NCBI RefSeq assembly: GCF_002836355.1
Contig: NZ_PJCA01000001.1
Span: 62,001-126,000, forward strand
Source: Moritella sp. Urea-trap-13
GTDB taxonomy: Bacteria > Pseudomonadota > Gammaproteobacteria > Enterobacterales > Moritellaceae
Direction: 5' to 3'
Length of the DNA stretch: 64,000 bases
Positions 37,298 to 47,583 of the stretch are shown one piece after another. The first letter of the stretch is position 1. Every line of letters begins with the position of its first letter. The translations under genes were made by a program, and so were the position numbers. The notes under the pieces were generated by a model. That model searched no databases. It was not told the DNA's origin and saw only the letters and a list, made by a program, of their open reading frames with translations.

Positions 37298-38941
37298 TTA
37301 CGCCGACAGTAATACTGCAAATGACTCGTAAGGTTTCAGGGTTATCGTATTACTTAACTGTTGATGTGACTCATAGTTGAAAATAAGGCATTCAGCCTGC
37401 TCAGTCTGAAGTGACTCAGGCACAGCAACGCTAACCTCGTCGGCAGTAAAATTATTCAGTACAAACAGACGGTGCTGTTCATCTGAGCGGACATAGCCAA
37501 ATACCTGCTCATGCTCTTCAAATACTGGCTCAAAAGTGCCGTGTACAATCACAGGTAATGACTTACGTAACTTAATCAGCTTCTGGTAGTGATAGAAAAT
37601 AGAATTCTGATCTTCCAGCGCCGCATCCACGTTGATCTCAGGGTAATTAGGGTTAACCTGCAACCAAGGCTGAGTCTGTGAGAAACCTGCGTTATCCGTG
37701 TTGCTCCACTGCATTGGCGTACGACCGTTATCGCGACTATTTTCATGAACAGCAGCCAGCATGGTTTCAGGCGCAACGCCATTTTCCGTACGTTCTTTAT
37801 AGAAATTCAGGGTTTCAATATCACGATAGTCATCAATGCTGTCGAACGCGACATTCGTCATGCCGATCTCTTCCCCCTGATAAACATACGGCGTGCCTTT
37901 CATCATGTGCAGCGTGGTCGCCAGCATTTTTGCAGATTCAACTCGATACTGGCCATCATCACCAAACTTAGACACGGCGCGAGGCAGATCATGATTATTC
38001 CAGAACAAGGAATTCCAGCCTTCATCTGCCAATTCTATCTGCCACTTAGTTAGCACTCGTTTGAATTCAGGTAGATCAAGCGCAATAGGATTCCACTTAT
38101 CACCGTGCTTCCAAGTCAGGGAAATATGCTCAAACTGGAACACCATCGAAAATTCGTTACGCGCCGGATCGCTGAACAGTTTGGCCATTTCAGGGGTCGC
38201 ACCCCATGTTTCACCCACCGTGAGCAGATCTTTTTCACCGAAGGTCGCCTTATTCATTTCTTGTAGTAGTGGGTGAAGACGAGGCCCATTACCGGTAATT
38301 TTTTTATCAATTTCCTTACCGATGAGATCGATAACATCGAGACGGAATCCACCAATACCTCGATCGATCCACCAGTTCATCATCTTATGCACTTCTTCTT
38401 GAACTTTCGGGTTCTCCCAGTTCAAATCAGGCTGCCTCTTAGAGAAAAGGTGGAAGTAATATTCACCCGTGTTGTCATCCCACTCCCAAGCACCGCCACC
38501 AAACACCGAACCTTGGTCATCCGGTACCGAACCATCTTCTTTTGGCTTGCGCCAAATATAGTAGTCACGATATGGGTTATCTTTCGACTTGCGCGCTTCT
38601 GTAAACCAAGGGTGTTCATCGGAAGTATGGTTAACCACCAAATCCATGATAATACGGATATCACGTTGCTTGGCATCTGCAAGCAACTGCAGCATATCTT
38701 CCATCGAGCCAAATTCTGCGGCGATATCTTGATAATCAGAAATATCATAGCCGTTATCATCCATTGGTGAACGATACACAGGCGATAACCAAATCACGTC
38801 GACACCTAAGGCTTTCAGGTAATCCAGCTTACTGATAATACCTTGTAAATCACCCACGCCATCATTATTAGAATCACAAAAGCTACGTGGATAAATCTGG
38901 TAGACAACAGCATCGTGCCACCACTTTGGGGTCATTTTCAT
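37298..38941 (-). CDS. GH13 alpha-glucosidase (oligo-1,6-glucosidase type)
   Basis: A 547-residue cytoplasmic enzyme of GH13 subfamily 31/23 type. It starts WWHDAVVYQIYPRSF and has MDLVVNHTSDEHPWF, the subfamily marker QPDLNWENP, the nucleophile Asp in GGFRLDVIDLIG (near 202), Glu in TVGETWG (near 246), and Asp in FWNNHDLPRAV (near 318). The valine after the second-region aspartate-rich motif (MDLVVNH) favours alpha-1,6 over alpha-1,4 activity in this group. By family it releases glucose from isomaltose or short dextrins. It is divergent from a LysR gene, its likely regulator, and followed by a strong terminator. Confidence 0.93.
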   Translation of the reverse strand: MKMTPKWWHDAVVYQIYPRSFCDSNNDGVGDLQGIISKLDYLKALGVDVIWLSPVYRSPMDDNGYDISDYQDIAAEFGSMEDMLQLLADAKQRDIRIIMDLVVNHTSDEHPWFTEARKSKDNPYRDYYIWRKPKEDGSVPDDQGSVFGGGAWEWDDNTGEYYFHLFSKRQPDLNWENPKVQEEVHKMMNWWIDRGIGGFRLDVIDLIGKEIDKKITGNGPRLHPLLQEMNKATFGEKDLLTVGETWGATPEMAKLFSDPARNEFSMVFQFEHISLTWKHGDKWNPIALDLPEFKRVLTKWQIELADEGWNSLFWNNHDLPRAVSKFGDDGQYRVESAKMLATTLHMMKGTPYVYQGEEIGMTNVAFDSIDDYRDIETLNFYKERTENGVAPETMLAAVHENSRDNGRTPMQWSNTDNAGFSQTQPWLQVNPNYPEINVDAALEDQNSIFYHYQKLIKLRKSLPVIVHGTFEPVFEEHEQVFGYVRSDEQHRLFVLNNFTADEVSVAVPESLQTEQAECLIFNYESHQQLSNTITLKPYESFAVLLSA

Positions 38942-39178
38942 GGACAGAATTTCCTTTAAATAGGCTTAAATCAAAAAAGTGATATGTTTAATACCGATAG
39001 CATAACCTTATGCCTTAATGTTTAAAAATATTCTCACCACGAAGTGATATAGGTTTTACCTATATCAGCAGTGATTAAAGAGATCGAAATCACAAGTTTC
39101 AACAGTTCAGGATTCCCTGCAAATTCAATAAGTGTGATACTTGTCGACAAACTTTTTCAGCCGCATAGTCATTACGTT

Positions 39179-40084
39179 ATGGATAAAAGCTACAAACAAT
39201 TTCTTGTCGTCGCCGAACTGAGTAATATCAGTCTTGCAGCCAGCCAGTTGGGTCTCAGCCAGCCAACACTAACAAATAATATTAAAAAGCTCGAAGCTAG
39301 CTTTGATGTCCCCTTGTTTATCCGCAGATCAAAAGGGGTTGAACTAACTGAATATGGAAAATTATTGCAAGAACAAGCACTCGAGCTGCAACGTCGCCAT
39401 GATTCACTGTTACACAAAATGGCAGACCTGAAAGAAAGAAAAACTGAGAAAATCAAGATGGGCACAGGTGATGCTTGGTGGGAGGTATTTGTTAAAAAAT
39501 CGCTTCAGCAATATAGTGAAGACAATCCTTCTATCTCGATTCAGCTTGAATTCGGTAACCATCTAAAGCTGATGGATATGCTCATACACGGTAAAATAGA
39601 CCTGTTTGTCGGTCATGAAATTGTTGGCTTATCGCGGCGCTGCGATGTCACATTTATTCCTCTTCTGCAAGATAAAGAAGCGTTGTTTGTCCATCATTCT
39701 CACCCTTTGCTTGTTAATCAGTGGCGAGAAACAGATCTAGAGCGATACCCTTTGTTACAAGTAACACCAGATTCAGACGATTATCAGCATTTAGTTGAGA
39801 ACCCACAACCAAAACAGCTAGAAAGGGAGCGAAAAAAAGTATCAGAGCGTATTGTTTACGAGATCAACTCATTGACCGCAAGTATAGATATTCTTAGCTC
39901 AACAACGGCAATTATGCCCTATCCGCTGAGCATGGTAGATTACTTTTCACAGGCAGACATAGTCCCCCTACCGTTAGCCCAAGACGGTCAGATTGGCACA
40001 GTCGGAATTTATCACTTGAATGAAATCCTGATAGAACACGTCGCAGACATCAAGCAGAAATTGGTATTGAATGGATATCTTTAA
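39179..40084 (+). CDS. LysR-family regulator beside the alpha-glucosidase gene
   Basis: A 301-residue LysR-type protein from the ATG at 39179, which gives the standard N-terminus DKSYKQFLVVAELSNISLAAS. The helix-turn-helix continues LGLSQPTLTNNIKKLE. The co-inducer domain spans residues 90-301 (GTGDAWWEVFV, DLFVGHEIVGLS). An upstream GTG would add 36 residues not usual in the family. It is divergent from the GH13 alpha-glucosidase gene and convergent with the GH31 gene, so it probably controls the former; the inducer may be an isomaltose-like sugar, which is inference. Confidence 0.88.
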   Translation: MDKSYKQFLVVAELSNISLAASQLGLSQPTLTNNIKKLEASFDVPLFIRRSKGVELTEYGKLLQEQALELQRRHDSLLHKMADLKERKTEKIKMGTGDAWWEVFVKKSLQQYSEDNPSISIQLEFGNHLKLMDMLIHGKIDLFVGHEIVGLSRRCDVTFIPLLQDKEALFVHHSHPLLVNQWRETDLERYPLLQVTPDSDDYQHLVENPQPKQLERERKKVSERIVYEINSLTASIDILSSTTAIMPYPLSMVDYFSQADIVPLPLAQDGQIGTVGIYHLNEILIEHVADIKQKLVLNGYL

Positions 40085-40178
40085 GCGCAGTTTAAGGAGC
40101 AAGATAAAGCCCTATCTGCCTCAGATTAATATCACTTTACTGTATTAATTGGGGGGTATTAAAGCGGTAAGGATAAAT

Positions 40179-40210
40179 AAAGACACCCCGCTTAACTACG
40201 GCGTGCCTTT
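40179..40210 (-). terminator. Terminator of the GH31 gene
   Basis: An imperfect stem AAAGGCACGCCG / CGGGGTGTCTTT followed by ATTTATCC on the minus strand, 28 bases after the stop. Confidence 0.55.
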
Positions 40211-40237
40211 ATTTTTACAGTAAAATTAGCTGAATAA

Positions 40238-42883
40238 TTAATCTATAACTAACTTAAGCTCAGTTTTATTGTTCACTGGTAAATCTGTTGTACTAACGCT
40301 CACAACACCATCTTGCTGCGTCCAGTCGGAGATAACGCTGCCATTCAACTCAATAGCCTTCACTTTACCTTCAATGCCGTACCACGCAATAGAAAGAGGA
40401 CGTGCTGCAGGTGCATTCTGATAATCGCCTTTTGCTTCAACAGTAAGCAACAATCCTTCTTCTATTTCGCGGGTTGTCAGGCTTGTCTGTCTCAGTTCCC
40501 CTTTCAAATAAGCATTGCTGGCACCATCGTCCTCATACAGAATGAAAGTACCTTGCGTACCGTAAACTTTCGCAGCTAAGGTTAAAGGCACATCACTGGT
40601 TAGCGGCATTTTCTGCTGAGAGTTCACCGGGATAATGGCACCATCACGGGCAAACAAAGGTAAACGGATCACGCTGTTGTGATAAACCGGTAACTGCTTA
40701 CGCCATTCGCCTTTACTGACAGTCATCTCGCCGGTACGGTAGTCATACCACTTACCCGCAGGTAGATATAGATCCATCACCTTTTGTCCCATTTTGGCAA
40801 TGCCCGCACCGAGCAAATCTTTACCCATCATCTTTTGACCTGGTAGATTCACGGCCTGCGGATCATTACCATAGTAATAATCCATTGACGGGAACACTGG
40901 CTCTGCTGAGTTATTAGCCCGATGGGCAAGTGAGTAGAGATAAGGGATCAACTGATAGCGCAGCTCGATACTGGCTTTATTACTGGCTAGATCGCCGACT
41001 CGATCCGGTGCAGTTTCCTTACAGTTACACAAGTTTTCAGTGTGCGGGCGAACTGGCACTTCAAACAACGAGCTGTAAGCAAACCACTGAGTATAAGTTT
41101 CATTGAGCGCAGCTTCGCGCTCACTTGAACGTGCTTTTAATGCTCCGCGGTGGAAACCACCAACATCTGAACTGTAATAATCAATGCCAGATAACACCAT
41201 ATTAGGCTGCATACTAAATTGGCTAGATAAGCTTTGCAGGTTAGTCCCTATGTCAGCCGACCACATTGTCGCGCCAAAACGCTGGATCCCCGGCGCGCCA
41301 GATCGCGACATCATAAACGGACGAACCTCCGTTTTATTACGCTGATAGCCCTGATAGATGCTTTCTAACCATTTATAGTTAAATATATTGTGAACATCGC
41401 TATGCGGTTTATTTCCGAGGAAGACGCCCTCTGCATTATACATCTCAGGCTCACCAAGATCAGTCCAGTGCCCTATTACACCCATCTCAATCAAAGGAAC
41501 TCGTTTCCAGTCATGCCAATAATCACCACCAGCAACATTAGTCCAGTCAATCATACCGCCTTTACCCCACCAATGGCCAAGGTCGTTAGGATCCGTATCG
41601 ATCGCTTTACCTGTTTTCGGATCTTTTATTAAATAACCTTTATCATCCAGAGCCTGATGCTCATCTAGTCCCTCACTGACATAAGACTCCTCAATCAGCA
41701 TCATACCAATGCCTTGATCTTTCAATGATTGTATTTTCTTTTCCGGCTCAGGGAAGTTTTTAACATCCCAAGTTAAGGTCCCCATCTGACTAGTTGAACT
41801 GTAACTTTCGACATTACCGAACCACTGTAAATCCATGACAACCCCGTCGATCGGAAATGCTTGCTGTTTTAAGGTTTTCAGTTTGTCATCCATCTCCTGC
41901 CAGTTATCAAAACCGTATTCCGACAGCCACATACCAAACATTTTACGTGGTGGAACTAATGGGTTGCCCACCAACTTCATATATTGCTGCCTAAGTTCAG
42001 GTAACCCCTCACCCGCCATCAATAAAAAGCTCGGTTTGCCCTGTGATACCGAAACCTTCCAAGGTGTTTCCATGAAATCCCAGTTAGCCGCATAGATGGT
42101 ATCGAGATACAGGGCATAATTTTGCTGCTTAGGATTAGTGGCGTACAGGATAGGGAATTGAGTATTACCTGTTGCTCCGCCCTCATAGCCTTCCATTTTA
42201 TTACCGCCTTGGCGCTTAAAGCCAAGCCAGTTGCTGTTTAGCTTACCTGGGGAATGAAACTCCTGGCCCAAGCCATTAAGCTGATAGTCGCCTTGCGAAA
42301 GCAAAGTAAAGCTATGTTCCTTATCGGGACAAACGTCAGTAAGCTTTCCTTGCTTGAAGGATGTCACGGAGACACATAAATTTTGAGCATTAACGGTCAC
42401 TTGAAGATTTTTCGTCGTAAAGCCATCTGAGACTTTATTTAGCTTAACGGTACCATTTAGTTTCGCGGTATTGATCAGTTCAGTCGTGGGTAAAGCGGTG
42501 TCTTTCGGCTGAGCTTTATAGGCAATATGAATGATATCATCACTTAACACATCAATTGCTAAATCCTGACCCTGCTGTTGTGATTTTTCCAACAACATCA
42601 ACTGGTATTGGTTAACAATTTCATCATCAAGTTCTTTTTTCAGCGCGCTAATAAATGCGTTCTGGCTATAAAAAGTTATACCTATTAAAGGTTTAAGTGT
42701 TTTACGCACATCTACGTCAGGAATAGCGTTACGCATCCTAAAAACATCTACGGCGTCCAGTCGATAACTGATCTCGCTTTGGTAGCGAAAACGTTCAACC
42801 TCTGCATAAGCAGAACAACTCACCGCAAGTAAACTAGGCACCGCAATTCCTAAAATTAGGCGCTGCATTGACATTTTGTTCAT
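40238..42883 (-). CDS. Secreted GH31 alpha-glucosidase-type enzyme
   Basis: An 881-residue protein with a signal peptide (MSMQRLILGIAVPSLLAVSC then SAYAEVE; the cysteine could also make it a lipoprotein). The GH31 barrel has the nucleophile region IGHWTDLGEPEMYNAEG (Asp near 474) and the acid/base aspartate in MWSADIGTNLQSL (near 543), preceded by PFMMSRSGAPGIQRFG. C-terminal beta domains include the DUF5110-like LPAGKWYDYRTGE and YEDDGASNAY. By family it cleaves terminal alpha-linked glucose (or xylose) from oligosaccharides, here outside the cytoplasm, supplying LamB and MalE. It is divergent from the LruC gene. No clear MalT box was found in front. Confidence 0.9.
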   Translation of the reverse strand: MNKMSMQRLILGIAVPSLLAVSCSAYAEVERFRYQSEISYRLDAVDVFRMRNAIPDVDVRKTLKPLIGITFYSQNAFISALKKELDDEIVNQYQLMLLEKSQQQGQDLAIDVLSDDIIHIAYKAQPKDTALPTTELINTAKLNGTVKLNKVSDGFTTKNLQVTVNAQNLCVSVTSFKQGKLTDVCPDKEHSFTLLSQGDYQLNGLGQEFHSPGKLNSNWLGFKRQGGNKMEGYEGGATGNTQFPILYATNPKQQNYALYLDTIYAANWDFMETPWKVSVSQGKPSFLLMAGEGLPELRQQYMKLVGNPLVPPRKMFGMWLSEYGFDNWQEMDDKLKTLKQQAFPIDGVVMDLQWFGNVESYSSTSQMGTLTWDVKNFPEPEKKIQSLKDQGIGMMLIEESYVSEGLDEHQALDDKGYLIKDPKTGKAIDTDPNDLGHWWGKGGMIDWTNVAGGDYWHDWKRVPLIEMGVIGHWTDLGEPEMYNAEGVFLGNKPHSDVHNIFNYKWLESIYQGYQRNKTEVRPFMMSRSGAPGIQRFGATMWSADIGTNLQSLSSQFSMQPNMVLSGIDYYSSDVGGFHRGALKARSSEREAALNETYTQWFAYSSLFEVPVRPHTENLCNCKETAPDRVGDLASNKASIELRYQLIPYLYSLAHRANNSAEPVFPSMDYYYGNDPQAVNLPGQKMMGKDLLGAGIAKMGQKVMDLYLPAGKWYDYRTGEMTVSKGEWRKQLPVYHNSVIRLPLFARDGAIIPVNSQQKMPLTSDVPLTLAAKVYGTQGTFILYEDDGASNAYLKGELRQTSLTTREIEEGLLLTVEAKGDYQNAPAARPLSIAWYGIEGKVKAIELNGSVISDWTQQDGVVSVSTTDLPVNNKTELKLVID

Positions 42884-43352
42884 ATAATATGTTTCCTTCG
42901 TTGCTAATTATTGTTACAACACATAAATTGAAAATTAAATATTTCCCACCATAATAAAGTAATTAACAATAATTAAATCAACCCCTTGTAATTATGTAAA
43001 AGAGGATACGAAGAGAGGAGAGAATATCAATTATGAAGCGAGTCACACTAATAAGGCTTAGTATTGTAATTGAATCACTGGGCAGGTCTGTAAATAATGA
43101 AGTTAGTCACACTTTGTAGGTATGATAAACAAAAATGTGTAACTCCGCACCACAGGAACTTCAGTAAACACAATACCTCAAAAAATAAGTACACCTGCAA
43201 TTTGATTATCATTCTGCGTTGCAATTTGCGAGTGCCGCGGAATATGAATATGTAAACCTTTGTTTTTAAAATTAAATTACAATTGGCTTAAGATATGCAA
43301 TACAACTAAGGCACACATCAGAATACATATCCAAGGACCGAGGAATGAGAAT
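42884..43352. other. Divergent promoter region of GH31 and LruC genes
   Basis: About 470 AT-rich bases with no gene. Two AGTCACACT motifs (near 43040 and 43109) resemble CRP half-sites, without a good partner half. A reading frame open from 43260 overlaps its 3' end but lacks a ribosome site. Confidence 0.4.
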
Positions 43353-45482
43353 ATGATAAAACTAGCCTATCTACGTTATATATTCGTCTCACTGTTATTT
43401 TATGTGGCGACACCTCATTTACTCTACGCGGCGCCTTTTGACCTTTGCCCTACTGAGGCATTTCTCTCGCAATACAACAATAATGCCACCCACTATAAGT
43501 CTGTCGATTTATCAACAGGTGCGGTGAACACGATCCAAGTTGACGATAACCTCGGAACTGACATCATAAACGCTGTCGCTTTTAACGAAACTGACCGTTA
43601 TATTTATGGCTTCAATAAACAAAAATTAGCGCTAGTCAAATTTGACCGTGACTTTAAAGCCACCGTATTACCTTTTACTAATCCGCCCACGAATAATTTT
43701 TATGTCGGTGATATTTACAATAATAACTATTATTTTTACCGCAAAAATACTGGCCTTTTCTATACCTCGTTGGATGCCAGCGATGCTGGATACCTCACGA
43801 TCAACAAAATTGACGGCGCTAATCAAAACATGGGCATTGCCGACTTTGCCTTTCACCCAATCGATGGCAACATCTACGCAGTGGAAAGTGCCAGTGGTGA
43901 TCTCTATCGTATAAACCCAACCGATGGCTCAGCAAGCGTCGTCGCAAACACCGGTTTCACCGCTCCCGGAAGTGCGTTTGGCGCCGCTTATTTCGATATA
44001 TTAGGTAACCTTTATTTTGTCCGTAACAATGACGGTAATATTTATCGTACCGATATTACCGATCCAAATAATATTTCCGGTGCTACGGTGTATTTTGCAC
44101 AAGCGTCACCAACCAACAGTAATGACGGCGCTCGCTGTGCTAATGCGCCAGTGATTTCTTCGAATACCGATTACGGCGATGCACCCGATTCTTACGGCAC
44201 CACACTGGCTAATAATGGTGCTCGTCACTTGATTAACTACTACAACCACTTTTTAGGTGCGAGTGTCGATGCCGAGTCCGATGCGAGAATTTATCCGAGT
44301 TCAGATGAAAGCATCAGTATTGATGATGAAGATGGGGTGTTATTCAAAACCAGTCTAGTCCCTGGCTTAGATGGTCAAGTTAATGTTGTCATCGGTGGTG
44401 GCGCAACGAGTTACCTCAATGCTTGGTTTGACTGGAACCGCGATGGTGACTTCAATGACGCCAACGAACATGCTATCAGTGGTTTACAACTATTGCCTGG
44501 CAGTCATGATGTACTTTTCCGCGTGCCAGATGATGCCAGTGCGGGAGCAAGTTGGTCACGCTTTCGTGTCGGTAATATTGAAGATGCCAGTAATAATGGC
44601 GGTTACGTATATGGTGAAGTCGAAGATTACCAAATAGACATTACCGCAGCTAATACCACTTATATACACTACCCAAGTAAAAATGATTTTGTCACCATAG
44701 CCTACGAAGATATGTGGCCAGAAGTCGGTGATTATGATTTTAATGATGTATTGATTTATTATCGCGTCTCACAAGTGATCCAAGGCAATAAGGTCGTCAG
44801 AATAGATGTGTCTGGACAGTTAGCCGCTTATGGTGCTGATTACTCGAATGGTTTTGCTATTCAGTTACCTGGTATCGCTCGTTCACAAATAAATGAAAGC
44901 CTGATTAAACTCAGTCATAACGGTCTGGTATTACAAGGTGAAGCCCCCCTAGAGCAAGGCCAAACTAATGCGGTGGTGATAATTACCGAAAATCTAAAAC
45001 ATACCTTTCTAAAAAGTAATTGTGGCTTAAGTTTCTATCGCACAGAGCTAGGTTGTGCCAATAGCGATTTATTTACATTCGATATCACCATCCCATTAAC
45101 AACCCCAATTGACCAGTCGGCAATGCCCACGATGCCATTAGACCCGTTCATCTTTGGTAGTGTCAATCGCAGTCGCAATGATTTCTACGGTAGTACTATG
45201 CCTGGTCGCGCTTTTGAAATTCATTTGTCTGACAAGCCTGTCACCGACCTTGGTAGTAGCAGCTATTTTGGCCAGTATGATGACAGATCACTTCCTTCGC
45301 AGACATACAGAGATGGCCGTAATTTACCTTGGGCGATAGAAGTCGGCACTCAGTGGGTTCCTGCCTATGAAGGTACCGATATCTCCATTGCTTATCCCGA
45401 TTTTATTAACTTTATTCTCAGTGACGGACAGCAAAATGTCGATTGGTTTAATCACCCGATTATCAATAAAACATATCAGTAG
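43353..45482 (+). CDS. Secreted LruC-domain protein with GEVED domain
   Basis: A 709-residue exported protein; the ATG at 43353 gives an immediate signal peptide (KLAYLRYIFVSLLFYVATPH) and has AGGAA upstream. Residues 30-270 look like a repetitive beta-propeller of the DUF6923 type (YIYGFNKQKLALVKFD, NIYAVESASGDLYRINPTDG). Then comes DYGDAPDSYGT, a typical linker, and a GEVED domain (WFDWNRDGDFND ... VYGEVEDYQI). The C-terminal 250 residues form a LruC domain (YEDMWPEVGDYDFNDVLIYY). LruC proteins are surface or secreted and of unknown biochemical role. It is followed nine bases later by a lipoprotein gene, a likely partner. Confidence 0.85.
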   Translation: MIKLAYLRYIFVSLLFYVATPHLLYAAPFDLCPTEAFLSQYNNNATHYKSVDLSTGAVNTIQVDDNLGTDIINAVAFNETDRYIYGFNKQKLALVKFDRDFKATVLPFTNPPTNNFYVGDIYNNNYYFYRKNTGLFYTSLDASDAGYLTINKIDGANQNMGIADFAFHPIDGNIYAVESASGDLYRINPTDGSASVVANTGFTAPGSAFGAAYFDILGNLYFVRNNDGNIYRTDITDPNNISGATVYFAQASPTNSNDGARCANAPVISSNTDYGDAPDSYGTTLANNGARHLINYYNHFLGASVDAESDARIYPSSDESISIDDEDGVLFKTSLVPGLDGQVNVVIGGGATSYLNAWFDWNRDGDFNDANEHAISGLQLLPGSHDVLFRVPDDASAGASWSRFRVGNIEDASNNGGYVYGEVEDYQIDITAANTTYIHYPSKNDFVTIAYEDMWPEVGDYDFNDVLIYYRVSQVIQGNKVVRIDVSGQLAAYGADYSNGFAIQLPGIARSQINESLIKLSHNGLVLQGEAPLEQGQTNAVVIITENLKHTFLKSNCGLSFYRTELGCANSDLFTFDITIPLTTPIDQSAMPTMPLDPFIFGSVNRSRNDFYGSTMPGRAFEIHLSDKPVTDLGSSSYFGQYDDRSLPSQTYRDGRNLPWAIEVGTQWVPAYEGTDISIAYPDFINFILSDGQQNVDWFNHPIINKTYQ

Positions 45483-45490
45483 GTATCGCT

Positions 45491-46009
45491 ATGAACTTTA
45501 AACAACAACTACTTATCTGTACTGTGATGACAATGTCTATTTCTGCATGTGGTGGTGGCGACTCCCCATCAGGAAACGCAGCCACACCATCCAACACACC
45601 ATCAGCCATCCCCAGTGTCGACGGGCCTAAGCAAGAGTTAACTCAAGATGAAGACAGCTTTATTCCAACAGCAAGTAATGACAACAGCTTATTCAATATT
45701 AATGCATCAAGTGCTTTAACCTATCAAGCATCAACAACCATGCAATTACAGATAGCGTCCAATAGTGGCCAGCCCTGCAATATCAATATTTATAAAGAAT
45801 ACGATAAATTTTTAGGCCCTGATTTTACGCCGAATCCCAGCAGCCAAGTCATGCAAATAAATTCTGATACCTGCAGTTATTCAGGGCCGATTTATATTTT
45901 AAACCAGCAACAAAAGCTGTTGGCAGAAGTGGTGTCATTACAGCATGCGACAACTCAGTACAGTGAGATCCTCATCACTAGCAATACCATTACGCTTAAT
46001 ATTGATTAA
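45491..46009 (+). CDS. Lipoprotein of unknown function, partner of the LruC protein
   Basis: A 172-residue lipoprotein with a signal and lipobox MSISACGGG, then a low-complexity Pro/Ser/Thr linker (about residues 26-50) and a small beta-rich domain (residues 70-172). That domain has two cysteines (QPCNINIYKEYDK and SDTCSYSGPIYIL), probably disulfide-bonded. I know no function. Coupling with the LruC gene at nine bases implies joint production, perhaps as an anchor or chaperone for the secreted protein. A terminator follows. Confidence 0.8.
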   Translation: MNFKQQLLICTVMTMSISACGGGDSPSGNAATPSNTPSAIPSVDGPKQELTQDEDSFIPTASNDNSLFNINASSALTYQASTTMQLQIASNSGQPCNINIYKEYDKFLGPDFTPNPSSQVMQINSDTCSYSGPIYILNQQQKLLAEVVSLQHATTQYSEILITSNTITLNID

Positions 46010-46043
46010 CTCAGCCTTGGTTAGCTGAATCTTAGCCATTTGA

Positions 46044-46070
46044 AGTCCATCCTTGTATGGACTTTTTCCT
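46044..46070 (+). terminator. Rho-independent terminator of the LruC-lipoprotein pair
   Basis: AGTCCAT / ATGGACT stem, six-base loop, followed by TTTTTCCTTTC. Confidence 0.8.
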
Positions 46071-46158
46071 TTCTACAACAAGCCGTAAGTTTGCTGATTG
46101 TGCATTTTGAAGTAGCTTGGGTATAATGATCTCGATTCCTCACCCAAAGGTCATTGAA

Positions 46159-47580
46159 ATGCGTTTAACCATTTTCCATAAATTGTTTATCTCGTTAATA
46201 CTCATTAGCATGCTAATGATGGTAAGCATGGCATTGCTGATCAATAACAGCTTTCAAAATGGCTTTCAAAGCTACCTGAACCAGAGTGAAGTCGAACGAA
46301 TTGAAAACATGGCTGAAAATATCAGTGACTATTACTCAGCAGATCAAGGCTGGCGCAAACTACAACAACAGCCTGAATTATGGCGACAGCTGTTAAGAAA
46401 TATTGGCGAGCACCCCAGAAAACCAAAAGATATTGCTGATACAGCAGCAAGAAAAAGCCGTTCCAATTATAACCGACTCGAAGTACGTCTTAACTTACTC
46501 GATGTAAATGGTCAATCCATTATTGGTAACCGTAAAAACTTAAAGCGCTTACATGACAATGTCCAAATTACCAAGGTTGCAATCACCCAAGATGGACAAA
46601 CCATTGGCTGGTTATCCATTATCCAAAGAGAAAATATTAAAGGCCATTTAGCCGAACGTTTCTTAAGACAACAACTCGACAACTTTTATTGGATTGCAGC
46701 TTGGGCTGCGCTGTTCTCATTCATTGTCGCGGCATTATTAGTACGTCATTTTTTAAAACCACTAAAAAACTTAGATAACGCCGCTAAATCATTATCTAAC
46801 GGTAATTTTGATTATCAAATTGATATACGTGGTAAAGATGAATTGGCCGAATTATCGCTCGCCTTTAACTTATTAACCACTAAACTCAAGGTCCAGAAAC
46901 ATGCTCGAGAACAGTGGTTGTCCGATATTTCTCATGAACTGCGCACCCCGATTGCGGTGTTGCTCAGTGAAATAGAAGCCATTGAAGACGGTATCCGTAA
47001 ACCCGAGCCAAGGTATATAAGATCATTGCACGATCAAGTCATGACCCTGACCCGCTTAGTCGATGATTTATATTCGTTATCATTATCTGATAGTGGCGTG
47101 CTTATCGATACTTCACACAAAGTTGATATCACTAATATCATCAATAATATTGCCAATCAAAATGAAGTGCGTTTAGCCGATAAACACATTGCCATACAAC
47201 GCTTGTACGATCACAATCAGTGCACGTTACTACACGCCGATGCCAAATCAATAGCACAGTTAATTGGTAATTTATTTGAAAACAGTTACCGCTATACCAA
47301 CCCCAATGGGCAAATAAATATTAACCTGCAGCAGACACCTGTCGCGGTAATATTAACCATTGAAGACAGTGCCCCAGGCGTGCCAGATGACGCGTTACCC
47401 AAACTGTTTGAGCGCTTATACCGCGTCGATAAATCACGCAGCCGTGCTAATGGTGGCTCCGGTTTAGGTTTATCCATTTGTGAAAACATCGTCAAAATGC
47501 ATCATGGCAAGATCAGTGCCCAGCACTCTGAACTTGGCGGCTTAAAAATAACTATATCTCTTCCGATTAAGGACAATTAA
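46159..47580 (+). CDS. BaeS-like sensor histidine kinase
   Basis: A 473-residue protein from the ATG at 46159 (AAAGG upstream, start RLTIFHKLFISLI). It has two membrane segments (residues 6-28 and about 178-200) around a periplasmic sensor, then HAMP (LKPLKNLDNAAKSLSNGNFD), HisKA SDISHELRTPIAVLLSEIEA (His near 259) and HATPase motifs (LFENSYRYTN, GGSGLGLSIC). This matches BaeS-type envelope-stress kinases. It is three bases from the response regulator gene and precedes an EF-hand protein gene, so it may sense cations or the envelope state; that link is inference. Confidence 0.93.
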   Translation: MRLTIFHKLFISLILISMLMMVSMALLINNSFQNGFQSYLNQSEVERIENMAENISDYYSADQGWRKLQQQPELWRQLLRNIGEHPRKPKDIADTAARKSRSNYNRLEVRLNLLDVNGQSIIGNRKNLKRLHDNVQITKVAITQDGQTIGWLSIIQRENIKGHLAERFLRQQLDNFYWIAAWAALFSFIVAALLVRHFLKPLKNLDNAAKSLSNGNFDYQIDIRGKDELAELSLAFNLLTTKLKVQKHAREQWLSDISHELRTPIAVLLSEIEAIEDGIRKPEPRYIRSLHDQVMTLTRLVDDLYSLSLSDSGVLIDTSHKVDITNIINNIANQNEVRLADKHIAIQRLYDHNQCTLLHADAKSIAQLIGNLFENSYRYTNPNGQININLQQTPVAVILTIEDSAPGVPDDALPKLFERLYRVDKSRSRANGGSGLGLSICENIVKMHHGKISAQHSELGGLKITISLPIKDN

Positions 47581-47583
47581 TCC

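Noticed and set aside
38273-38770. 165-codon plus-strand frame
   Set aside because: Antisense shadow of the GH13 alpha-glucosidase gene.
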